Source: Heterobilharzia americana (Eukaryota; Platyhelminthes; Trematoda; Strigeidida; Schistosomatidae). From it: a stretch of 64,000 nucleotides of DNA. The stretch spans positions 94,140,708 through 94,204,707 of the forward strand of contig OX104127.1 in assembly GCA_944470555.2 (NCBI GenBank). Direction: 5' to 3'. Below the pieces are notes generated by a model. That model made no database searches, was not told the origin of the DNA, and was given only the letters and a program-made list of their open reading frames with translations. This document shows positions 56,395-64,000 of this stretch, in pieces. The first letter of the stretch is position 1; each line of letters starts with the position of its first letter. The position numbers were made by a program, and so were the translations under genes.

Positions 56395-57507
56395 CAAGAG
56401 CCAGATCCTTTCGCACGAACGCTCTAGATCCTTGAAGCCTGTAAGCGTCCCACAGAATCTGACTCCTCTCATCAGCTGACTTGAATACGACTAAGTAGCA
56501 GAACCTTATCTTCAGTAATGACTGTTTCCTGTTTTCCTAGTCTGTATATCTTAAACAGGGTGGCTCCCTGCATGTTTTCTGGCAACATCTGGTTTATCAA
56601 ACTTTGTGACTTGCCAAGATTATGTTCAAGACGCTTGCGTGGTTCTAGGTCTCTACTTTCTTCCACTCTGTGGAACATTGCGGAGCTGTCAAGGAGCTCT
56701 ACCTTGCCTTTGTTTTGTGGAGTGACGATAGCCGGTTCGGTGACCGTCATTGGTTTTTCAGCGTGCCACTGGGGCTTAGTTACTTGCCATTTCTCAGAGT
56801 CGGGTATGAAAGGTATACCGAAGCCCAGTCCAGTGGCCCTGACACTGCGAGCCTCAGAACGGACGTGCATCCAATTCTGTGTGATTTTCGTCAATCATTG
56901 GGTCGTCGAACTGGGTGTAACCGGCTGCCTGCATGGTTCCGTCGTCGGCACTGAGAGCGCATCACCCCTGTTTCTTTCATTTGAAGTAGACCTAGTCTTA
57001 CTGTCAGCAGTTTTCAGACTGGGTCTTCCAGCTCTGGGGATACGAGATCCAGAGGATACTCGCTTCACCCTGCTTGGTGTAGTTTTTTCCAAGTCACTGT
57101 CGGCAAACCTGATAGGTAGTCTGCGCGCTCGATTTACAGCTAGTCATTAGACATTCTTAAAATTTTGCACGGCAATCTGTGTCAAGGAATGCTGTATCAT
57201 TATCACTATCACAGTTATTGGCTTTGACTTTCGAGGACAGTTTCTTATTTATCGTACTTAGAAGTTTTTTATTTCTTTTAGCAGACCGCACATATCCAAC
57301 GGCACAATGTACAAAGCCAGACCTTTCCTGCCTTCTGTACCTCTGATATGCTGAAGGCATGAGGCCTGCGCAGTTATCGCGAAACCGACTCTTACATTTG
57401 CTACACTGGATACCAGTGGCCATTGTGAAGTAGCACCTGTCCCTACCACAAGCATTTTTACGACACTTTCGGCCCATCATGTAGCAGAAACTACGGACGT
57501 TCACCAA
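56395..57507 (-). pseudogene. CR1 ORF1 with zinc-finger N-terminus
   Basis: From ATG at 57,507 the frame (117 codons) opens with a Cys-rich block, 'CRKNACGRDRCYF', 'QCSKCKSRFRDNCAGL' and 'HCAVG', a PHD-like C-rich finger as in ORF1 proteins of CR1 elements. A stop follows at 57,157. A second frame (56,894-56,472) has 'GLGFGIPFIPDSEKW' and 'RKRLEHNLGKSQSLINQMLP', and continues to 'AFVRKDLALADRIKKREAEA' near 56,400. ORF1 proteins bind element RNA. The long plus-strand open frame over 56,518-57,150 is a shadow. Confidence 0.8.
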
Positions 57508-57634
57508 GCAAAAGTTCCTGTCTCACTTTAACCGACTAATATTCCGACTAGAGCAAAAATACAACAGCCTTTGATGTGTAAACACATGAAAATACCAAGA
57601 ATCCAGCTGAACATTAAAAGTCACTCCCCTTTTT

Positions 57635-57850
57635 AAACAGTGAGGCTTACTTCGGCAGTTGTCATAGCAAATCCACTGATACTTTCAAAAGGAAGTTAGA
57701 CACACGCCTTGAGTCCTACTGTACCGATGGGCTGTACTCGAGAAGCTTTCCGTCATCTGCAGATTAGGTACAGTAATACTACCTTTAAACCAGATTAATT
57801 AATAATCGATTACATCTATCAGGTTTTTCGGAACCGGGAAGATAATTTTG
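57635..57850 (+). mobile_element. CR1-clade retrotransposon, plus copy, right part
   Basis: The plus strand reads 'STDTFKRKLDTRLESYC' and 'TDGLYSRSFPSSAD' then a stop (about 57,680-57,765), followed by the 3' UTR. This is the C-terminus missing from the plus copy that breaks off after 'VCELW' at about 53,800. Together they show one element split by the reverse CR1. Confidence 0.85.
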
Positions 57851-59755
57851 ACCATTTAAAACCAGAACGTACTCCAATAAGACAGACGTAGAATCCAAGG
57901 AACTGCCGTTCACTAATTCTACAACACGAAGTTTGAAGTCCAATCTTTTGAATTAGCAGCGTTTTTTGAAAAGGATCGGTACTGGTGTGCTTTTCTGATA
58001 CAAACCGTCAGAATGACCCAAAGGTCGCATGAGTATGTTCCTCCCGAAATAATTTCAAACACGAGAGACTGTTACCTTTTGTTGCAATCTGGAGAACTCC
58101 TCTTGGTTAGATATATGAATGGCTTACAACTGCTGGGATTTTGTTTCGTATTTTTCGGTCTTGCTAGTGCATTTCTGGGTAGCTAAAGCTTATTACCTAA
58201 CTTAGCTCCAGGACTGTTGGATGTTGTATTAATTCCGTCACTTTCTCCAACTGATAACAAGAAATATCCAGTAGAATTCAACTTAGCAAATGCTTATGGC
58301 ATACCAATCTACTCAGGTGTGTTAGTAAGTGTGCTACTATGTCATACAGCTCCTAGATGTTTTTGACTGGCGCTATGGCCTTGCGTACTGTTGTGAGTGA
58401 ACGCTTTACGTCTGTAAGTTGTCCTACTTAGAATCAATCTTCTGCCCATTGGTTGTCTAATTGCATAAACCCTCATTAATTGGTGCCTCTTATCACTGTA
58501 CATATTTTTGCGGTATAGAGTATTATAAAATACCGTAAAAATTTCGAGGTGACCTCTCCAAGACATCTTGAGAAATGGTATGGGAGTCGGCTGCCACTGT
58601 CTATTTGACTGGCTCACTCAATAGTCTGCACATTGTTCCCCTATGGTTTGCAACGTATTGCTTTTTAGGCTTTCATTCATCTTAACTTCGAAGTTTGTGT
58701 GCCTAACGATGAGGGAACGCCATCAAATATCGTCGCTTTGTAGTTATGTGACATGGTCGCTAAATGCAGACGGACAAATCATTTTACAAGTAGTCTACCA
58801 GTGATGAAATAACCTACCAGGCATGCAGTTGTACGCAAATAGTATGTGATTATGAATATGTCAACTGAAAGGACCCTTCCAGGTTCAAATGTCATTTATT
58901 CATTACATGAGTGAATCCTGACTTCAAATTTTGTTTCATATTTCAATAGTTTCATTCACTTCATTATTAACTCTTGACAACTTTGGTTTGCTGACAGTTC
59001 TTTGGCTTCTAACACGTTAATTTCATGTCAAATGCCTTCTAGATGATGAGTTGACACACTGCTAAAAAAAGTGACCATCGAGACTGAAATTCATTAGTAC
59101 ATGCTCAAAAATGTGGGCAGATAATTGTTTTTCCAATGTACCTGCTTCCGCAAGTACATGTAAATTGGTGAACACAAGTGGCTTTGAAAAGTCGGTATTT
59201 TGTCCTTTCCCGATTGAGTAGTTTAGCACGTTGTTTGATACAATCATAATAGCTTCCCAGCTGAGTAGTTCGCTCGTATGGCACTTTTAGTATGTGTACT
59301 TCTCTATTTTGTCATCATAGAAACCTAAAAACTCACTTCGTTCCTACCTTTCCAAATGAATTTCAGAATGTACTGATTATCTTGTATCCGTTACTTTCCG
59401 ATCGTTAACTGCTTCTTTGACGTGGTGGTCTGAATTCCATATCGTAGTGACTCAGAGCCACGCTAGCTGGAACACTTGTTCCATGAGGTCCTACCATGCC
59501 ACAAATGTTTCTTGGGTATTCATGCTACAAATGCACTTACCTTCATTATGTAAATAGGTAGGTCATGATGGTCATCTGAGGGCAAATTCGAACTGCTGAC
59601 TGTCTGGAGGCTTAACACTAGTGGGTTTCCCGGGGATTATCGTCACTGCCATGCTGAGGCTGGATCGCAATTAGGTAGGTAAAGGTTGTTAGAAAAAGGC
59701 TGGCCTTAAAAACAGTAGGCTTTACCTTGCCCTACAATATACTTGCGCCGGAAAT
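57851..59755. other. No recognisable feature
   Basis: Mostly unique. The 91-codon minus frame 58,617-58,342 (basic) has no family signature. Around 59,560-59,640 a reversed B-box-like 'gcaaattcgaactgctgac' might be a tRNA-like relic. Confidence 0.3.
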
Positions 59756-60346
59756 GTGAAATGTCCTGGTCCAGGGTTAAGAAAATGAAAGCTCAACCCA
59801 ACAGTCTTGTAAAGCTCTTATGTTACAGGCCTCGGTCGTTCCAGTCTATGGGAAGGTAGAGGAGTCTTTTTGTAATAAGCATAGGATAATCAGTTTAACT
59901 AATATCGTGTACAAGGTCTTTTAATCCATAGTTATCCGACGCCTAATTGGAGCTCGAGAAGACAAGGTAGGTTCCGAACCTGGATATGGGTGCATCGATC
60001 AAATTTTCACCCTTTTACTTATTCTGGAACGTGGACATACTTGCTGGTGACCGACATCTGCGATATATCTCAACCCGAATACGTCATTCGACCCTGTCGA
60101 CCGTGAGGCGTTGTGGGAATGTCCGATTGGGAAAAGAGTACCGAGGAGGTATGTAGCAGTAATCATAGTTCTCTACTCCAACCCACAGAACCATATAAAG
60201 GTTTATTCGTGATTATCGTGTGAAATGACGTTAACTACTGGTGTACACTGGGAATGCCCGCTGTTACCATCGCTGTTTAGCTTCGTTGTAGATGTACTAA
60301 TTGACATAACTTTTGATGCCTGTGACTTCACAGGAATCGATTGACC
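59756..60346 (+). mobile_element. Second RTE-like LINE family, central RT fragment
   Basis: The plus strand reads 'VIRRLIGAREDKVGSEPGYG' (about 59,930), 'CIDQIFTLLLILERGHT', 'FDPVDREALW' (about 60,090-60,120), 'VLYSNPQNHIKVYS', 'TTGVHWECPLLPSLFSFVVD' (about 60,238; normally SGVRQGCPLSP) and 'FTGID', where it stops before the catalytic box. The next bases belong to a 3' fragment in opposite orientation. Confidence 0.82.
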
Positions 60347-60738
60347 TCATCATCATAATCGACAAAGGACCAAGCATTACTACGTAACGGTCCAATTTGT
60401 CACACATATCATCGCATCAAGTAACAAGGTAATTAAATGGAAGATGAGGAAAGAAAGAAAATCGGTGAAAAGTTGGAAGCAGTAAAACAGGAAGGAGGAA
60501 TACAAAAATGATGAGATTAAGTATAACGATTAAGATGCATACATCTGCGCTACTGATATCGATTCCGAGCCGTATCACCGAAAGTCTATGACCACTGATT
60601 TTTCTTGTCCCCTGGACCCCAACTGGCTACTCCGCATCGCCCTACATGGCTTAAACGAACATTCAACGACTTCATGCATTGATGCCATGTTTCAGTCTGG
60701 CCTCTGACTGACCTACCGTCTGGAGGGTATTTGGTTGA
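60347..60738 (-). mobile_element. Second RTE-like LINE family, 3' fragment, minus orientation
   Basis: On the minus strand from about 60,735 it reads 'GRSVRGQTETWHQCMKSLNV', 'LSHVGRCGVASWGPGDKKNQ' and 'RCMHLNRY', then a 3' UTR containing 'acgtaatgcttggtcc' near 60,390-60,375. It corresponds to 39,440-39,800. The frame is nearly intact over about 40 codons. Confidence 0.82.
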
Positions 60739-60769
60739 TATGGATTGCGCTTGATGATCCACCTTCTAC

Positions 60770-61135
60770 TTGGACATACAGTGTCAGTTGAAGTAGGTTT
60801 GGTTTGGAAGAAGGCTAAGGGTTGCCAGACTGAGATGTAGCACCAGTCAATGAAATCTGTGATTGTTGGTCTAGGCTGTGTAGTGGGTGTAGATGGCGTG
60901 GTCAAATTCCTTGGGATAAAAAGAATCAATGTTTGGAGATTTGGTGACATGCCTAAAAGTCGGTCACAAAAGTATTGGCGTATTCACGTTTTAACGTGGT
61001 ACAAATTTTTAACAGTTTCACTAACTTTAACTTATTTCATACTCCCTTGTTGCACTGTTTTGTACTTTCGTACCACTCCTTTTGCACTTGCTGATTTTTG
61101 CTTGCCCCCCAGTGTATCAACTTAGATCGATGCAC
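60770..61135 (+). mobile_element. Second RTE-like LINE family, 3' fragment, plus orientation
   Basis: From about 60,785 the plus strand reads 'VEVGLVWKKAKGCQTEM', a stop, then 'HQSMKSVIVGLGCVVGVDGV', 'INVWRFGDMPKSRSQKYW' and 'RIHV', the same protein end as the fragment to its left but facing the other way. 3' UTR-like sequence extends to about 61,135. It diverges more from 39,480-39,620 than the minus fragment does. Confidence 0.75.
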
Positions 61136-62985
61136 TTGTGTGGGAGATTCACGTTGACTTTTCCTGTGTGGCTTTGCCTAATTACAGTTACCTCAAGCAC
61201 GTGATTCTGCGGATTCGGTCTTTACACTGACCTCGCAAGTGGTTGATGTCGAATATACTTTTCTAGGCTGGTATAATCAATCCTCCCCCACAATGGGTCA
61301 TGCAACTCCGCCTTCCCAACTGCGTACATAAGGACTCAAAGTCTGGTGCTTGACTGTCCAAATATTACAGGTGACCTAGTCCATCTGTATATACAGCTAA
61401 ATGACCTGACTGCAACGCACCATAATTGATAGAGATATCACAACTGATTTCAAGCAGGAAGTACAGGATAATGCACAACAGTGGGTTTCACTCAACATGG
61501 AGTTATTTCTGATGTATAGATCATAAAGAAACGGGTAAGGTGAGTCAGTCAAAAGCTCTTGAACCGAACTTTACAACAATGTTACCATTTAGGTCATAAG
61601 TAAAACGACTTTTAGCACAAATAAAATTATACGTTCTGTGACACTTATCTGGGATTCACGTTTTCTACCTGTCGGCTGATGAAGCACCGTCCGTTTGTCT
61701 CGCTAAATGAGTACATCTAGTTTTTGACCATTATTATTAAACCGTATAGCTAGTCACATAATTCAACAAATACAAGTCTTCACTTCTAAAAATGCAAGCT
61801 AACTAGTGGTTTTTAGTTAGTTGACTAATGTATATTAGATCACATAAATTGCTTGTTTCAACTTTTCTGTATTTTCGTAATCAAAACGTTTTGCATTATG
61901 GGAGATAGTGAATATGGAGTTCATAACTTAGATTTCGTGCTTCTTGATATTCATCAAGTGAGCGTACTTGAAACCTCGAAGATTTAAATCCACCGGTTCA
62001 GCTCACTCCAAATGAACCCTCCGTGGCATGCTCAGTTGTTTGGCTGTTCCACAATATTTCAATAAGGAGGTCACTTTAGCCGAGGTAGATTTATGGTATC
62101 ATCGAGTCTCTACTTTTTATTTTAAAACACAATTGGGTATTTACATATCAACAGATTCGCGTCTGTTAAAGTAATGTCCTAATAAGTTTCTCGTTGCAAG
62201 TGGCACTTGCGAATGGTAGCCCCCGTACATCAAAAACATCAACCAGACATTAGATATTAAAGTCTAGATAATATCCACTCCAGCAGTCTTAGTGTCCAAA
62301 AGGCTGTTGTCACCTTCTTTGTCTACACCGACTTTACTGTTTGCGTATTCTGGATCTGCTGGGGGATTTCGCTTCAAATAGATTCATCCTTTTAATGTTG
62401 AGCGGGGATAGAAGGTTCTCTGTTAGCACATCTGTTTACTCTACATCACCTAAGGAATCTCTTCTGACAGTGTCAATCTCTGTAAAGTCAGGTGAGGAGA
62501 CATTTAAATGAGAATAGAGAAATCGAATATTCTTGATGGATACAACTCCTGATAGGTAACTCACCCAGCAACCCATCATGGGTTCTGATACAATCACAGA
62601 TGTTCGAACATAGTTTTTAACGGAGTGATGTGCTTAGTTGGTATCTGTTTCAGCGAAAGAGATTATCGTAAGGCCACTCAATCGATGGGGTTTAACGCCG
62701 CCTTCAGATTAGAAAGTCAATTCAGTGTCTGACACTGGTAAATATGTTTCAAGATCTGATGAAACGTGAGAATTTGGTTGACACACAACTGGGTCTGATT
62801 GTCTCGGGTGTGTTTAGTGAACATAGAACATAGTATCTGAGAAATTATCTTTGTCAGACTGAGTTATATATGGTTATCACAGCCGATGAATAATGCACTG
62901 TCAGATAAAACGACATCATCTCATTCTGCAGCTACTGTTCTGGTTGTCGTAGTCCAGTTCATCCAGAAGAGCTCTTGGATAAAAT
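61136..62985. other. No recognisable feature
   Basis: Unique-looking DNA. No repeat or gene recognised. 'ggctgatgaagcaccg' at about 61,675 only superficially resembles a hammerhead core. Confidence 0.3.
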
Positions 62986-62989
62986 CATA

Positions 62990-63178
62990 TTTGATTTTGG
63001 AGGTTTGTAGGAGTTTATCAATTTCAGCTTGGTATTCATTACGGACTGACATCATTCTGATAACCACTGGAAATCTGGAAGCACACGACAGCTGTTTTGT
63101 CGTAGTATGAGGCTCCTCAACAACAGGCACTCATTACCCTACCAGGAATCAGACCCAAGACCTTCAGGTGATGAATAC
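62990..63178 (-). mobile_element. Sm-alpha-like SINE, minus orientation (S5)
   Basis: On the minus strand the B box is 'ggtcttgggtctgattcc' (about 63,163-63,146). It is followed by 'tgttgttgaggag', the hammerhead, 'gtgtgcttccagatttcc' and a 3' end near 'atgaataccaagc' (63,035-63,023). It is less diverged than S1-S3. Confidence 0.8.
63083..63123 (-). ncRNA. Hammerhead ribozyme relic (SINE S5)
   Basis: Minus-strand order: 'gttgaggag', 'cctcatactacga', 'caaaacagctgtc'. Compared with the family core (CTGAGGAG...GGACGAAAC) the first C is T and GAAA is AAAA, so it is likely inactive. The GTC cleavage site is kept. Confidence 0.62.
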
Positions 63179-63490
63179 CAATTGAAGATCAATAAGTCCC
63201 CACAAACGTCCGAATTGAATTGCTATCCAATGCTCATTGATGACTTACTTCAACATGAGATTTCCCGAAGTTCTAATGAGCAGTCGTGACCGGTAGGGCG
63301 AACCAAGTCAAATGCGAAGACAAATAAGCAATGATGCCATTGGATAAAGGTCGTGCAGTGTTGCGAATAGACAGAAGTGGGAAGACGTGAACCATTACAT
63401 TCCAACTCACTGGCTCAATGATGACGTGCTCGCCTGACTCGGAAATTCCCCAGCTGTTGTCACTATTATGAATACCAACCTAAAAGAATG
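63179..63490 (+). repeat. Dispersed repeat with tRNA-like segment, pairs with 2,321-2,722
   Basis: 'cgtgaccggt' (about 63,287) through 'ccaactcactggctcaatga' (about 63,402-63,421) and 'tgctcgcctgactcgg' parallels 2,411-2,560, then the copy ends 'atgaataccaacctaaaa'. The hammerhead part seen at 2,607-2,650 is absent, a deletion relative to S1. Confidence 0.6.
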
Positions 63491-64000
63491 TTAGAGAGAT
63501 CATATTTTTAAAATCGTTCATGAAACAGGGATGCCTGGTCAGGTCATCTTACAGGTCCAGCACAACGTAACCTGACAGCTTGTCGAAAGCTCTGGCGGCT
63601 TATTCACGTCCCTCTAATTATACAAGTCCTTTAAAACAATGGATTTCAACACTGATTTCGAATATTGTTGAATTATAGGCCATTGATTTCGGGACTTTAT
63701 CTGCCGCTTCACGTCGAAACGACATACAGGAAGAATGATGATAGCCAAAAGCAGGGGAACATACATTCGGAAGGTGTGTATGTATAATGAGTGACACAGG
63801 ATACATATGTAGTTCACCTGTCTTTTTATCTTAACGCTTATTGTTCCTAAACATCGATTTAACATACCTGGCTAACTTCATCCAATAAGGGTACATTTCA
63901 CCAGATAAGTAAATCTACCTTCATAATTTAATGTTGTTTTGGTCTGTGACCTGTGGCTGAAGTGCCAAACTTTTACACTGATTCCATCTGGTTGTGTCGC
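63491..64000. other. No clear feature
   Basis: The dispersed repeat may continue to about 63,620, but no coding or RNA signal is recognised to the window end. Confidence 0.3.

Larger units (their letters stand above)
53831..57630 (-). mobile_element. CR1-clade retrotransposon, near full length, inserted in another CR1
   Basis: On the minus strand it runs 5' UTR (about 57,630-57,510), ORF1 (57,507 to about 56,260), endonuclease (about 56,240-55,560), linker and RT start (55,431-54,480). An RT gap follows, then the C-terminal block ('MELNLFTLSYGRRTGDLVM', 54,166 down to 'DRHENLLVKD' and stop near 53,858). It is the least decayed LINE here, but most of the RT catalytic core (after 'FIDFSKA', about 54,500) is missing or unreadable to about 54,310. 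Its ends fall inside the plus-strand CR1 (52,190-53,830 and 57,635-57,850), so it inserted there later. Confidence 0.92.

Noticed and set aside
56518..57150. The longest single open frame of the window (210 codons, plus strand)
   Set aside because: It lies antisense to CR1 ORF1, whose zinc-finger block and frames read well on the minus strand. It is a shadow.
58342..58617. 91-codon basic minus-strand frame as a gene
   Set aside because: No family signature, no supporting splice signals, and length within chance for this window.
60347..61135. Twin-priming (5' inversion) explanation for the opposed LINE pieces
   Set aside because: The two opposed pieces contain the same 3' region, whereas twin priming gives adjoining, non-overlapping parts.
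61670..61715. 'ggctgatgaagcaccg' as a hammerhead core
   Set aside because: No GAAA partner at proper spacing and no flanking helices.
1..64000. CRISPR arrays, operons, rRNA or true tRNA genes
   Set aside because: No spaced direct repeats, no ribosomal sequence and no intact tRNA cloverleaf. The tRNA-like boxes all belong to SINEs.

Overview
The window is AT-rich eukaryotic DNA with no bacterial-style gene layout. Its repeats point to a blood fluke (Schistosoma or a close relative): RTE-type retrotransposons of the schistosome endonuclease-reverse transcriptase kind, CR1-clade elements, many Penelope-like elements (PLEs), and tRNA-headed SINEs of the Sm-alpha type that carry hammerhead-ribozyme sequence. 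The species call is inference from these families. Every element seen is broken by stops, frameshifts or deletions.

Layout. 1-4,780: RTE 3' end, PLE tail, SINE, PLE clade 1 copy, second SINE type and AT microsatellites. 4,780-10,990: mostly unique, with one PLE (6.1-7.2 kb) and a plus-strand chain of exon-like segments (9.0-10.3 kb, including a 16-nt candidate microexon). 11-17.6 kb: one PLE and a well-formed candidate exon at 17.0 kb. 17.6-29.4 kb: two related RTE copies in opposite orientation, interleaved with four PLEs. 29.4-34 kb: a 160-codon minus-strand open frame that belongs to no repeat I recognise, a SINE and CR1 remains. 34-43.5 kb: a second RTE-like family, two abutting PLEs, a candidate solo LTR, a perfect 253-nt palindrome made of PLE-terminus sequence, and another PLE. 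45-50 kb: candidate low-copy coding segments, two head-to-head SINEs and a mini-RTE that keeps only its two ends. 52-57.8 kb: a near full-length minus-strand CR1 inserted into a plus-strand CR1. 59.7-61.1 kb: three pieces of the second RTE-like family in mixed orientation. 62.9-63.5 kb: SINE remains.

How it fits together. RTE and CR1 elements encode an endonuclease plus a reverse transcriptase (RT). The PLEs encode an RT plus a GIY-YIG endonuclease. The SINEs have no protein and would borrow LINE machinery. The two PLE endonuclease types (CxxC 'PCxDC' and CxCG 'QFTCxCG') indicate at least two PLE lineages at one locus. Host coding content is sparse. The best candidates are short segments with GT/AG boundaries, consistent with the window lying in long introns or between genes, but I could not name any of them.
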